Origin: Chryseobacterium sp. JM1
GTDB taxonomy: Bacteria; Bacteroidota; Bacteroidia; Flavobacteriales; Weeksellaceae
NCBI RefSeq assembly: GCF_000737715.1
Contig: NZ_JPRN01000018.1
Span: forward strand, 1-64,000
Direction of reading: 5' to 3'
Length of the DNA stretch: 64,000 bases
Shown in pieces: positions 41,461 to 50,204 of this stretch; the first letter of the stretch is position 1, and each line of letters begins with the position of its first letter. Position numbers and translations under genes: made by a program. The notes beneath the pieces were generated by a model. It saw nothing but the letters and a program-made list of their open reading frames with translations. It searched no databases and was not told the DNA's origin.

Positions 41461-42384
41461 TTATTGCAGTTCGACATCGAATGTCGTTAATTCTTTAAAT
41501 TGTCTCAATCTCTCGAACATATCAGATTCGGTAACTTCCTCAATTCTTTCTGTACCGAATTTCTCAACAGTGAATGAAGCCATCGCTGAACCTACGATCA
41601 AAGCAGACTTCATGGTTTCGAAATCTACCTTTCCTTTTTTAGCAAGATAAGCTGCAAAACCTCCTGCAAAAGTATCTCCCGCTCCGGTAGGATCGAAAAC
41701 ATCTTCCAGTGGAAGTGCAGGGATAGCAAATACTTTACTGTCGTGGAAAAGTAACGCGCCATGCTCTCCTTTCTTGATGATCACATAGTCAGGACCCATC
41801 GTGTGAATCTTTTTAGCTGCTTTTACCAGAGAATATTCTCCTGAAAGCTGTCTTGCCTCTTCATCATTGATCGTAATAACGTCTGTTTTAGCGATCATAT
41901 CCATTAAGATATCCCAAGCTGAATCCATCCAGAAGTTCATCGTATCAAGGATGACCAGTTTAGGACGGTTATTCATTTTTTCCAATACGGACAACTGAAC
42001 TCCAGGGTGTAGGTTCCCCAATAAAAGGATCTCTGAATCCTGCATAGAATCAGGAATTTTAGGATCGAAGTTCTCCAAAACGTTCACTTCTGTAACCAAA
42101 GTATCTCTGGTGTTCAGGTCATTGTGATATTTTCCGGACCAGAAGAATGTTTTTCCTTCTTTTACGATCTCAATACCTTCAATATTTACATCTCTGTCTG
42201 TGAACATATCAAGGTGCTCCTGTGGGAAATCTCCTCCAACAACAGAAACAATACCAGATTTAACGCCTAAAATAGAAGAAGTGATGCTGATATAAGTGGC
42301 TGCACCTCCTAAAATTTTATCAGTTTTACCAAATGGTGTTTCGATTGCATCAAATGCAACGCTTCCTACAACTAAAAGTTTCAT
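41461..42384 (-). CDS. PfkB-family sugar/nucleoside kinase
   Basis: A 307-residue cytoplasmic kinase. Signatures: MKLLVVGSVAFDAIETPFG (N-terminal), GGAATYISI, LDTMNFWMDSAWD, and the catalytic FDPTGAGDTFAGGFAAYLA with the GAGD Asp (about 238-256). It differs clearly from the fructokinase at 3322 (about the same length but with SVAFDAIE instead of GEVLWDIFPGE). Substrate unknown; ribose, nucleosides and sugar 1-phosphates are all possible in this family. Ends 76 bp before the SurA-like gene region and follows gldD by 27 bp, so it may be co-transcribed with it. Confidence 0.88.
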   Translation of the reverse strand: MKLLVVGSVAFDAIETPFGKTDKILGGAATYISITSSILGVKSGIVSVVGGDFPQEHLDMFTDRDVNIEGIEIVKEGKTFFWSGKYHNDLNTRDTLVTEVNVLENFDPKIPDSMQDSEILLLGNLHPGVQLSVLEKMNNRPKLVILDTMNFWMDSAWDILMDMIAKTDVITINDEEARQLSGEYSLVKAAKKIHTMGPDYVIIKKGEHGALLFHDSKVFAIPALPLEDVFDPTGAGDTFAGGFAAYLAKKGKVDFETMKSALIVGSAMASFTVEKFGTERIEEVTESDMFERLRQFKELTTFDVELQ

Positions 42385-42411
42385 ATATTTTTCAATGTAT
42401 TTTAAAGTCTG

Positions 42412-42969
42412 TTAATTTTTCCATTCAAATGTGTCCAGCAGGTGTTTCATATCGTTTTTGATATAGTTTACTGCCGGTGCCAAAGAATCCGGTTTCGGTC
42501 TTGTGTTAAAGTATAAATAAGCAGTCACGAAGTGTTTCGTGCTGTCCGTAATGTAAAATTGAAGATTGGAAGCGCTCTGGCCTTTCAGTTCATAGAAATT
42601 CCCATATACCTTTTTGTCAGGATATTCAAATGATTTGGTTTCAATAGAGCTTGCTTTGATGGTATGCTCGTAGACCATTTTCTCAGTTTCTTTGAGATGG
42701 TCTGCCAGATCATTCTGTATGGGATAATACGTCACAAAAAGCTTGGCTTTCATTTTCGGGTAATTAATGTAATACCAGCAAGGCTTTTTGGCATCGGCGA
42801 TGGATGCAAAATCTGAGTATTCAAAGGTATAAGCACAGTTATTTTCAAACTTATGGTATTTCGGTGCCGGATACTCCAGACGAAGCTCCCCGTAAGGTTT
42901 TGGAACATGATCTTTTCCGCACGAAATTAAAAGCAGTGATACAAAAATAAAAATGACGTTTTTTATCAT
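42412..42969 (-). CDS. gldD: Gliding motility lipoprotein GldD
   Basis: A 185-residue lipoprotein required for gliding and type IX secretion in flavobacteria. Lipobox SLLLISC about residue 17; family segments YGELRLEYPAPKYHKF, KKPCWYYINYPKMKAKLFVTYYPI, GNFYELKGQSASNLQFYITDS and the end DSLAPAVNYIKNDMKHLLDTFEW. ATG 42969 (MIKNVIFI) is preferred to an ATG-like extension to 42984. The -7 box TACTTTTG ends four bases before this ATG, so the mRNA may be leaderless. In many flavobacteria mutY, ssb and gldD cluster; here mutY is directly upstream with no ssb between. Presence implies a T9SS elsewhere in the genome. Confidence 0.9.
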   Translation of the reverse strand: MIKNVIFIFVSLLLISCGKDHVPKPYGELRLEYPAPKYHKFENNCAYTFEYSDFASIADAKKPCWYYINYPKMKAKLFVTYYPIQNDLADHLKETEKMVYEHTIKASSIETKSFEYPDKKVYGNFYELKGQSASNLQFYITDSTKHFVTAYLYFNTRPKPDSLAPAVNYIKNDMKHLLDTFEWKN

Positions 42970-42973
42970 TTTG

Positions 42974-42981
42974 CAAAAGTA
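42974..42981 (-). promoter_or_regulatory. -7 box of gldD, leaderless geometry
   Basis: Minus strand TACTTTTG, then CAAA, then the ATG at 42969. Same spacing as queG (35633-35640). Confidence 0.45.
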
Positions 42982-43013
42982 CAAATTAGATTTCAGATTT
43001 TGGGAGACAAATT

Positions 43014-44060
43014 TCAGTCTTTCAGTGAGTTTTGAATGTAGTTTTCCAAAGGTTTGGGAAAAGATTTATCATGTGAAGCTTCAAAATCTGTAATGATGTA
43101 CTGATTTTCTGCGATAAAGCTGTTCCAAACGGCCTCAGAATCTACCTCAACGTTTGAAATTTCAATGGTCAGATTCTTATGGGTAAGTTTATGGGTAACT
43201 GTTTTTACATTTTTAATAAATGGTTCCAGATCCTCAGAAATTGTCGGTGGAAACTCAAATAATTTCTTCCAGATAAAATCATCTTTTCTTTGTTGAATTA
43301 AAAACTGACCGTTTCTGTGTACAAAATAATAGATCAGCGCAAGATCTTCTGTTTTAACTTTCTTTGTTTTAACGGGATAATCCGTTGTCTTTTCAAGCGA
43401 AAATGCAAGACAGTCATCATTGACCGGACATTCCCCACAAAGTGGATTTTTAGGCTTACAAATTTCCGAGCCGAGATCCATCATCGCCTGGTTAAAATCA
43501 CCTACATTTTCGGGCATCACCAATTCCGCAAGTTGAGAGAAATAAGAAAAAGCCCTGGAATTGGAAATATCGAAGTCATCAGCAAAAATGCGGCTTAAAA
43601 CGCGGTAAAAATTACCATCCACAGCCGGCATTTTACCTCCGAAGCAGATACTGGACACAGCCGCAGCCGTGTACTTTCCTACTCCTTTCAGTTTCAGAAT
43701 TTCATCATAATCTGCAGGGAAAGAACCCTGATAATCATTCATGATCTGCTGTGACGCTTTATGAATATTGATGGCTCTGGAATAATAGCCAAGTCCTTTC
43801 CAATAAAGTAAAACCTCATTTTCCTCAGCATTGGCCAGCGTTTTTACATCCGGAAATCTTTTGATGAAATTATTATAATGATTCAGCCCCTGACTGATCC
43901 TGGTCTGCTGAAAAACAATTTCGCAGATCCAGATTTTATAAGGGTCTTTTGTCTGTCTGAAAGGCAGATCCCGTGCATTTTTTCCGTACCAGCTGAGGAG
44001 CTTGTTTCCTATGTGTCTGAAGTTGTCGTTTTCTATTTTTTCCAAAGGTTTCTTCTTCAT
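43014..44060 (-). CDS. mutY: A/G-specific adenine glycosylase
   Basis: Removes adenine paired with 8-oxoguanine. About 348 residues. Helix-hairpin-helix glycosylase domain with PYKIWICEIVFQQTRISQ, LKGVGKYTAAAVSSI (HhH) and VDGNFYRVLSRIF (catalytic Asp), then the 4Fe-4S cluster CKPKNPLCGECPVNDDC, and a C-terminal NUDIX-like 8-oxoG recognition domain (QFLIQQRKDDFIWKKLFEFP). ATG 44060 is chosen: the open frame extends to 44087 but those residues (LSGVEAS) are a translated REP-like repeat, not protein. Followed by gldD after 44 bp. Confidence 0.95.
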   Translation of the reverse strand: MKKKPLEKIENDNFRHIGNKLLSWYGKNARDLPFRQTKDPYKIWICEIVFQQTRISQGLNHYNNFIKRFPDVKTLANAEENEVLLYWKGLGYYSRAINIHKASQQIMNDYQGSFPADYDEILKLKGVGKYTAAAVSSICFGGKMPAVDGNFYRVLSRIFADDFDISNSRAFSYFSQLAELVMPENVGDFNQAMMDLGSEICKPKNPLCGECPVNDDCLAFSLEKTTDYPVKTKKVKTEDLALIYYFVHRNGQFLIQQRKDDFIWKKLFEFPPTISEDLEPFIKNVKTVTHKLTHKNLTIEISNVEVDSEAVWNSFIAENQYIITDFEASHDKSFPKPLENYIQNSLKD

Positions 44061-44141
44061 TATAGATGCTTCGACTCCGCTCAGCATGACATCGTACCCT
44101 AAAGTGTTAGAAACATCATGTTGAACGGAGTCGAAACATCT
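44061..44141. repeat. REP-like inverted repeat at the mutY 5' end
   Basis: GATGCTTCGACTCCGCTCAG and CATGACATCG, then TAGAAACATCATGTTGAACG and GAGTCGAAACATC: two copies of the GATGxTTCGACTCCGxTCAxCATGA word in inverted orientation, able to form a large stem. A relative is at 9486-9511. Confidence 0.75.
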
Positions 44142-44179
44142 GAATTTACAGACTTGTAATTCTTCTCTGCAAAGATAAA

Positions 44180-44653
44180 TTAATTATCCTTTTTAACGGT
44201 GTATACCGGCGCTGCTTTCAGCCATTCATATTTAAGGTTTCTGTCTGCAGCGATAAAGCGGTAGCCATCCAGTTTTTTCAGATAGAGATAAATGGAGTCA
44301 TTTTCCAGCTTCAGCCTTTGATGGGAAAGGAACATGAAAGGATAATCCACGCTGGAATCCCGTATCGTTTTCATTGTTTTTCCGGATTTTACTTTATAGA
44401 GAAAAAATGTCTTTCCTCTTCCTTTTGAGCTGTCGGCAAGTTTTACATCTGAACTTGTAATAACGAGTTCACTGCCGTCAAAGCATTCTTCACGGTCCAT
44501 TATATAAGCTGTCCCCTGCTGGCGTTCGTCTTTAAAAAGATCTACCTCATAATGATCCGGCCGCTGATATTTTTTTTCACATCCTGACAAGACAATGAGC
44601 AGGAGTACAGGCAAAATGAAGCTTAAACTTTTTTTGATCACATTAATTTTCAT
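44180..44653 (-). CDS. Predicted lipoprotein, 157 residues
   Basis: Signal peptide with lipobox LIVLSGC (Cys about 25). ATG 44653 (MKINVIKK) chosen; the longer open frame to 44689 reads through the TssBC terminator. The mature part is hydrophilic: DHYEVDLFKDERQQGTAYIMDREECFDGSELVITSS, then SSVDYPFMFLSHQRLKLENDSIYLYLKKLDGYRF. No family recognised. A terminator between it and tssC shows it is a separate unit. It could still be functionally linked to the T6SS (Bacteroidota T6SS loci encode lipoproteins), but nothing in the sequence proves this. Confidence 0.7.
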   Translation of the reverse strand: MKINVIKKSLSFILPVLLLIVLSGCEKKYQRPDHYEVDLFKDERQQGTAYIMDREECFDGSELVITSSDVKLADSSKGRGKTFFLYKVKSGKTMKTIRDSSVDYPFMFLSHQRLKLENDSIYLYLKKLDGYRFIAADRNLKYEWLKAAPVYTVKKDN

Positions 44654-44665
44654 ATGAATTGGCAG

Positions 44666-44697
44666 TAAAAAACCGATGTACTCATGCATCGGTTTTA
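44666..44697 (-). terminator. Terminator of the tssB-tssC unit
   Basis: AAAACCGATG and CATCGGTTTT arms around TACTCATG, T-run on both strands; 23 bp after the tssC stop. Confidence 0.8.
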
Positions 44698-44719
44698 TTA
44701 TTTTAAATTGGGTTCTTAC

Positions 44720-46081
44720 TTATTCCTGAGTATACTGTGCATCCCATTCGTTGCCATCATCTCCTTTGTGTCCGTCCAGTTTAATAACGAAACTTTTTGT
44801 AGGGAAATAAGGTGTCATACGGATATCCAGCCATACTCTGTCTTTATTGACTCTGTCCTGCTCGAAACGAACAATTTTGAACTTTTCAATCAATTTATCC
44901 GGTCCTTTGATATTGTCAAGGAACGTTACAATCTGTCTTCTCAAATCGTCCTCATTCTTGGCATTCCAGTTTTCGAACGCTCTTCTGTTCAGGAAGTCAA
45001 GTAAAACTTTAGTTACATAGTCGAATACACGTACTACGGAATAGGTCTGAAGACCGATGTTATCTCCTGTAAACAATGTTTTAGCAGAGAATGCCATGAT
45101 CTTACCATATTCGTTCACCATTGGAACAAGACCCATTTTTTCCAACTGAGAAATTTCACTTTTCTTCAATTCGAATTTTACCGCGTCTACTTCGTTGATG
45201 TTACCGTGTTTTTTACCTGCTGCTACCTGAGACATCAGTGTTTTATGGATTTTTCCTGCCAATGAAGTGGAAGGAGGAAGTTCTACGTTGTCTTCTTCAC
45301 CTACTTCTTCAGCTCTTCCTCTACCTACAAGCCAGTTACACGTCATAATAACGTTACTTCTGTGAAGCTCGCCCCCGGTAAGGTTGGCAGAATGGAATAA
45401 GTCTACTACGTCATCCGGCTTATCCAGATTGGCGAAGTCGGTTACCATCATTACTTTGTTTTCGTTACAGATCTTTGCCCATTTTTCAATGACTTTGTTC
45501 GAGCCTAAGTATCCAGGTATCGCCAGGATAGAATAGTTGTCTCTAAGATCCAAACGGTCGTAATAGTTTTTGAATTCGTTGGAAATAGCATCAATAAATA
45601 AAGGATTGTCAAGATCTGAAACCTGTTCAAGACTTGCGTTTACGATGCTTACGTTGTCCACTTTATCCAGTTCTGTATTTTTATAGAATTGGGCTACAGT
45701 TCTGTAGTTGGTTTCCAACAGACGTACTGCGTCAAGTGTATTTTTTAAGTTTGTTTTTAAGTTTTGGTCTGCCGCCTGCGCTTTAGATTTGCAGGTATCT
45801 GCCATTTTATCTGCAGATTCGTTACCTTCCAAAAGGCTTACCCAAAGGTTTAATTTTTGAGCTAGTTCTTTTCTTTCGTCGGTTTTATTGCTGTCTGTCA
45901 GGAAAATTTCTTTCCTTGCTTTTCTTGTAGGGTTCATATTGGCGATACCGTCTACAACGGATTCAACAAAGCCAAACCCTCCTATTTTATTAAGTTCTGC
46001 AAGCGGGTTGCCTTTCGGCTGCCCTGAGTGTTGCTGCTGACCCTGCTGTTGGCTTTCTTGTGCCTGTAATTTGCTATCCAT
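44720..46081 (-). CDS. tssC: Type VI secretion system contractile sheath large subunit TssC (Bacteroidota type)
   Basis: A 453-residue sheath protein. Sequence stretches such as RDNYSILAIPGYLGSNKVIEKWAKICNENKVMMVTDFANL, NVIMTCNWLVGRGRAEEVGEEDNVELPPSTSLAGKIH and GLVPMVNEYGKIMAFSAKTLFTGDNIGLQTYSVVRVFDYV are typical of the T6SS-iii TssC family. With TssB it polymerises around the Hcp tube and contracts to inject effectors. The N-terminus is Gln-rich (QAQESQQQGQQQHSGQ). tssB lies 22 bp upstream and a terminator follows; no other T6SS structural gene is in the window. Confidence 0.85.
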   Translation of the reverse strand: MDSKLQAQESQQQGQQQHSGQPKGNPLAELNKIGGFGFVESVVDGIANMNPTRKARKEIFLTDSNKTDERKELAQKLNLWVSLLEGNESADKMADTCKSKAQAADQNLKTNLKNTLDAVRLLETNYRTVAQFYKNTELDKVDNVSIVNASLEQVSDLDNPLFIDAISNEFKNYYDRLDLRDNYSILAIPGYLGSNKVIEKWAKICNENKVMMVTDFANLDKPDDVVDLFHSANLTGGELHRSNVIMTCNWLVGRGRAEEVGEEDNVELPPSTSLAGKIHKTLMSQVAAGKKHGNINEVDAVKFELKKSEISQLEKMGLVPMVNEYGKIMAFSAKTLFTGDNIGLQTYSVVRVFDYVTKVLLDFLNRRAFENWNAKNEDDLRRQIVTFLDNIKGPDKLIEKFKIVRFEQDRVNKDRVWLDIRMTPYFPTKSFVIKLDGHKGDDGNEWDAQYTQE

Positions 46082-46102
46082 GATTTGATTTAGTGTAAAT
46101 AA

Positions 46103-46549
46103 TTATTTTTCAAGTTCTTGTGCCACATCTTTCAATACTTCGATGAATGCTGCTCTGGTCTGCTCATTCTCAAGCATGTTACGCAGAATCTTATTTGTTT
46201 TCAGCTGGCGTACGATTTTATTGTACTGCTCCTGTTCCATGCTAAGCTGTTGTAAATAGTCGGATTTCTGAGTAAGATTTTTGGGTGTGAAGTCTGCAAG
46301 ATTCTGAAAACGGAATTCCTCTTCTACGACACTTCCTTCTTCTGTTTCGTGCTGTACTGCTACGGAAGGTTGAAAATGTCTGAAAACGTCATCCACTGTT
46401 TTTAATCCTGTTACGATTTCAGGGGTATAAGATTCGTCAGTTGTAAGCTGGCTTACTATCAGTGATTTATTTTCCTGTATTTCCTGAATAGCTTCATTAG
46501 CGTCTACTTTTACTTCGTTACCGCCAACACCATAATTAAACATTGCCAT
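46103..46549 (-). CDS. tssB: Type VI secretion system contractile sheath small subunit TssB (Bacteroidota type)
   Basis: About 148 residues from MAMFNYGVGGNEVKVDANEA, the usual start of T6SS-iii TssB; the open frame extends upstream to 46678 but those residues have no TssB character. Middle: EIVTGLKTVDDVFRHFQPSV; C-terminus: SYLQQLSMEQE-like helical segment and LKTNKILRNMLENEQTRAAFIEVLKDV. It assembles with TssC into the contractile sheath. First gene of the two-gene unit; the 355-bp region upstream is shared with the divergent kinase-like gene. Confidence 0.83.
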   Translation of the reverse strand: MAMFNYGVGGNEVKVDANEAIQEIQENKSLIVSQLTTDESYTPEIVTGLKTVDDVFRHFQPSVAVQHETEEGSVVEEEFRFQNLADFTPKNLTQKSDYLQQLSMEQEQYNKIVRQLKTNKILRNMLENEQTRAAFIEVLKDVAQELEK

Positions 46550-46904
46550 ATTATTATTATTTTGAGATTTTTGATTTTGGTTTGGATCTGTCTTTGAGTA
46601 ATTTACCGATGAATCAAATAAATTACCAATCCAATGTTTAAATTTAAAAAAAAACTGTAACATACAAAATTTTGTCAAGATTTTTCTTGAAATATTTAAT
46701 TTAACCCATAATATATATGTCGTAAAATCATCGCTTTACGATATCACTAAACTATGAAAAAATAAATAAAAAAAGTGAAAGACAGATAAAATAAAATCCG
46801 GGTGCATTTTGAATTGATAAAAAAGCATCGAACACATGTTAAAATCGGAATTCCTCGGTCATGAGGAAAAAATATTCTCTATATTTAATTAAAGTAAAAG
46901 AGTC
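46550..46904. promoter_or_regulatory. Divergent control region between tssB and the kinase-like gene
   Basis: No gene. It contains an inverted repeat TCGTAAA (46720-46726) and TTTACGA (46735-46741) with 8 bp between, a candidate operator, and a hairpin TTCCTC-GGTCAT-GAGGAA (46852-46869) in the leader of the plus-strand gene. The role is inferred only from position. Confidence 0.4.
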
Positions 46905-47951
46905 ATGAAAGATGTAAAGATCGCATTCAGAAAACCCATATATCCTGTTTCGGAAGCATTACAGCAGTATCTGGAAAAACATAACAGAACGACCCAGATT
47001 CAGTTTCTGTATGAAGACCTGCTAAGATTCAGCGACAGTGTGAATATTCTGGATAAGGAAGGCAAGGATACTTTATGGCTCGGTGTCCTGTATCCTGAGT
47101 ATGAGTTTAAAGAAATTGAAGCTAATTTAAATAAGATTTACACCCTTCTTCATTCCGACGGAGATGAGGCGACTTTGCCTTATCTGAAAGTGGACACCAT
47201 CGACTTCTGTACCTTCGGAAACTCTAAACCTTTCCGAATCCGGGTAAGAAATATTCTGAATGACAATTATACCAATTTTTATATTAAACAGGCTGATGCT
47301 TCAAGGATCTACGGACTGGAAATAGAAGACCTGCTTTCTCCCAACCGGATCAACTTTCTGATTTACAAAAACACCCTGATAGAAGAGCATATCTTAGGAA
47401 TTCCCGGAGATGTTTTTATTCAGAAACATTTACACAATTGTTCAGAACCGGAAAAGGCACAGATTTCCAAGGAATTTGTAAAATTCAATGAACGCTGCCT
47501 CATCGGGCTGCTTGGGGATATGCGCTCTTATAATTATGTTATTATTCCTATCCACGATTTCGATCAGGTGATTTATAGAATCCGCCCTATCGATTTTGAT
47601 CAGCAAAGTTATGAAGGGAATCTGAAAGTGTATCTTCCCCAGTATTTCAAAGAAAACAATATCATGGTGAATATGGTTTTGGAAAAACTGAAACCCAATT
47701 CTATAGAACAGTATCGTAAAGAAGTGCGTTCACAAATTGTAAAAAGAGTGACCAGCAGCCAAAACAGATTCGATGAACTCATTTCTATTATGAAAAAAGA
47801 CAATATTGCCCCGGAAGCCAATGTTACAGAGCTTAAAACAGCTTTGCAGAAACTCACTTATGATATCAATTTCAAGTATTGTAAAACCATGGGAGACATT
47901 ATAGAAACTGGAATCAATTTCGTTCTGCGGAATTATAAAAAAGCCTATTAA
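46905..47951 (+). CDS. Uncharacterised protein with kinase-like signatures, divergent from T6SS sheath genes
   Basis: A 348-residue soluble protein with no signal peptide or membrane helix. I do not recognise a named family. Residues 1-100 are an unassigned alpha/beta part. From 110 onward the pattern resembles a protein-kinase-like fold: FYIKQADASRIYGLE with Lys128 as a possible ATP-binding lysine, LIEEHILGIPGDV with a possible helix-C Glu160 or Glu161, LLGDMRSYNYVI with Asp205 and Asn210 spaced as in a catalytic loop, and IRPIDFDQQ with Asp230/Asp232 as a DFG-like metal site. A glycine-rich loop is not obvious. It has a terminator after it and shares a control region with tssB. Kinase activity and T6SS connection are inference. 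Confidence 0.6.
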   Translation: MKDVKIAFRKPIYPVSEALQQYLEKHNRTTQIQFLYEDLLRFSDSVNILDKEGKDTLWLGVLYPEYEFKEIEANLNKIYTLLHSDGDEATLPYLKVDTIDFCTFGNSKPFRIRVRNILNDNYTNFYIKQADASRIYGLEIEDLLSPNRINFLIYKNTLIEEHILGIPGDVFIQKHLHNCSEPEKAQISKEFVKFNERCLIGLLGDMRSYNYVIIPIHDFDQVIYRIRPIDFDQQSYEGNLKVYLPQYFKENNIMVNMVLEKLKPNSIEQYRKEVRSQIVKRVTSSQNRFDELISIMKKDNIAPEANVTELKTALQKLTYDINFKYCKTMGDIIETGINFVLRNYKKAY

Positions 47952-47954
47952 AAA

Positions 47955-47996
47955 GAGAATCCATCTCCCATTGAATGGAGACGGATTCTTTCTTTT
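47955..47996. terminator. Bidirectional terminator between convergent genes
   Basis: AGAGAATCCATCTCCCATT and AATGGAGACGGATTCTTT pair with two mismatches, T-rich tail on plus and AAAAG on the other side, serving the kinase-like gene and the M13 peptidase. Confidence 0.75.
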
Positions 47997-48016
47997 CTAA
48001 CAATTTTTGGTTGTTT

Positions 48017-50113
48017 TTACCAAATTTTTATTCTGTCCTGAGGAGCTTTATACATTTTGTCTCCAGGCTTTATATCAAATGCTTTGCTGAATGCATCCTG
48101 ATTCACCAGTGGACCGAAAGCCCTGAACACTCCCGGAGAGTGCGGATCTGTCTTCACCTGGTTGATCATATACTGGTCGGTAGCTTTGGTTCTCCAAACC
48201 GTTGCCCAGCTCATAAAGAATCTCTGATCCTGAGTAAACCCACTGATTTTCCCCGGATTTCCTTTATCTTTCAAATACATCTGAAGGGCGTCATAAGCCA
48301 CGGCTACTCCACCGAGGTCACCGATGTTTTCACCGCTTGTAAATTTACCATTGACAAAACTTCCTTTTACCGGTTCGTAGGCACTGTACTGAGCAGCCAG
48401 CTGTCCTACTTTGGCGTCAAAATTCTTACGGTCTTCGTCTGTCCACCAGTTGTTCAGGTTTCCGTCCCCATCAAAACGTGAACCGCTGTCATCAAATCCG
48501 TGAGAGATTTCGTGACCGATAACGGCTCCGATACCTCCGAAGTTAACAGCTGCATCAGCTTTAGGGTTGTAGAAAGGAGGCTGAAGAATGGCTGCAGGGA
48601 AAACGATTTCGTTATTTGAACCGTTATAATAAGCATTGACAGTCTGTGGAGACATTCCCCATTCTGTTTTGTCTACTGGTTTCCCTACTTTATCAAGACT
48701 TCTCTGGTACTGCCACGCAGACACATTCTGAAGATTGGAATATAATGTTGATCCCTGTTTTGGAGATCCCACTTTTAACTGGCTGTAATCTTTCCATTTG
48801 TCCGGATATGCGATTTTCACTGTAAATTTAGACAGCTTTTCCTGAGCTTTCACTTTGGTAGCCGGAGACATCCAGTCCATATCATTGATGTGGGTCTTAA
48901 ATGATTTTAAGAGATAATCAATATAGGTCTCCATCTGAGCTTTTGCTTCAGGTGTGAAATATTTCTCAACGTATAATTTACCGAAAGCTTCACCCAAAAC
49001 TCCATTCACAAGGGCAAGTCCTCTTTTGTCCATTGGACGCTGCTCTTTCTGTCCCTGAAGATATTTGGAATAGAAATCAAATCTGATCGCCTCCAGACTG
49101 TCATTCAGGTTGCTGGCGTTACCGTTAATCAAATGATATTTCAGATAATCTTTCAGAAGCGGAAGGTTCTTTTCCGTGATGAACTGATCCATATTCTGGT
49201 AATATTTCAGTTCGCCGATGATTACTTTATCTGTATTTATTCCTGCCTCCTTAAGGTATTTAGCCAGATTAACGTTTTTAACCAATCCTGAAAGTTCAGT
49301 TACATTTTTTGGATTGTATCTTAAATTGGCATCTCTGTTCTGCTCAAGAGTCAGAAGATAATTGGCAAGCTGTTTTTCAAATGTTACTACATTCTGTGCG
49401 GCCTGTCCTGCATTTTTATTTCCTAAAACTCCAAACATTTTCCCTACATAAGTCTGGTATTCTGCTAAAGTTTTGGTATTGGCTTCATTTACTTTCTGAT
49501 AGTAGTCTCTTCCTAATCCAAGGTCCGGACCGCCCAGATATACCGCATTCATTTTAGAATTCTTCATATCTGCGCTTACTCTCCATCCGTAGAAAGAATT
49601 GTCGCCTAATTTGGTTGCTTCAAGAAGGTATTTCTGCAGATCATTAAGGTTTTTGATCGCATCAATTTTTGCCAGATCTCCTTTGACAGGAGCCAATCCA
49701 TCTGCATTTCTCTTATTCACATCCATGAAAGATGCATACAGATTCTGGATTTTCTGTCCTTCTGATCCTTCAGCATATGTTTCGGATAAAATCTTGTTCA
49801 GAATATCCAAAGAAGCATCATCTACATTTTCTCTCAAAGCATTGAAAGACCCCCAGCTCGCTTTATCTGAAGGAATCTGAGTGGTTTTCACCCAATTTCC
49901 GTTCACATAGCTAAAAAAGTCATCCTGCGGGCGAACGCTTTTATCCATATAAGATAAATTGATCCCCTCTTCTTTTGCTTCTTCTTTCACAGGTTCTGCA
50001 ACGGCAACCATAGTTTCAGTTTTCTTTTCTGTACCAGCAGTTTTAGCCGTTCCGCATGAGTTTAAAAATACAATGCCTGAAAGGGCAAGTATTCCAATAT
50101 TTAGCTTTTTCAT
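48017..50113 (-). CDS. M13 family metallopeptidase, lipoprotein (paralogue 1)
   Basis: A 698-residue zinc endopeptidase of the neprilysin/PepO family. Lipobox LNSCG at about residue 20, so it is probably anchored in a cell membrane. N-terminal M13 domain (DKSVRPQDDFFSYVNGNWVKTTQIPSDKASWGSF), then the catalytic C-terminal domain with VIGHEISHGFDDSG (HExxH zinc site, about 530), the third ligand in NGKFTSGENIGDLGGVAVAYDAL (ExxxD) and NAYYNGSNNEIVFPAAIL (substrate binding). A second complete copy lies 361 bp upstream on the same strand. Substrates unknown; members process peptides. Confidence 0.95.
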   Translation of the reverse strand: MKKLNIGILALSGIVFLNSCGTAKTAGTEKKTETMVAVAEPVKEEAKEEGINLSYMDKSVRPQDDFFSYVNGNWVKTTQIPSDKASWGSFNALRENVDDASLDILNKILSETYAEGSEGQKIQNLYASFMDVNKRNADGLAPVKGDLAKIDAIKNLNDLQKYLLEATKLGDNSFYGWRVSADMKNSKMNAVYLGGPDLGLGRDYYQKVNEANTKTLAEYQTYVGKMFGVLGNKNAGQAAQNVVTFEKQLANYLLTLEQNRDANLRYNPKNVTELSGLVKNVNLAKYLKEAGINTDKVIIGELKYYQNMDQFITEKNLPLLKDYLKYHLINGNASNLNDSLEAIRFDFYSKYLQGQKEQRPMDKRGLALVNGVLGEAFGKLYVEKYFTPEAKAQMETYIDYLLKSFKTHINDMDWMSPATKVKAQEKLSKFTVKIAYPDKWKDYSQLKVGSPKQGSTLYSNLQNVSAWQYQRSLDKVGKPVDKTEWGMSPQTVNAYYNGSNNEIVFPAAILQPPFYNPKADAAVNFGGIGAVIGHEISHGFDDSGSRFDGDGNLNNWWTDEDRKNFDAKVGQLAAQYSAYEPVKGSFVNGKFTSGENIGDLGGVAVAYDALQMYLKDKGNPGKISGFTQDQRFFMSWATVWRTKATDQYMINQVKTDPHSPGVFRAFGPLVNQDAFSKAFDIKPGDKMYKAPQDRIKIW

Positions 50114-50136
50114 TAAAAAAAAATTTTGATTGTATA

Positions 50137-50144
50137 CAAACTTA
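50137..50144 (-). promoter_or_regulatory. -7 box of M13 paralogue 1
   Basis: Minus strand TAAGTTTG (TAnnTTTG), 23 bp before the ATG at 50113. Confidence 0.45.
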
Positions 50145-50204
50145 CCAAATATACGAACTTTGATGATAAGTGATTAATGATAATTGAGAAATGATGAAGA
50201 CTTT

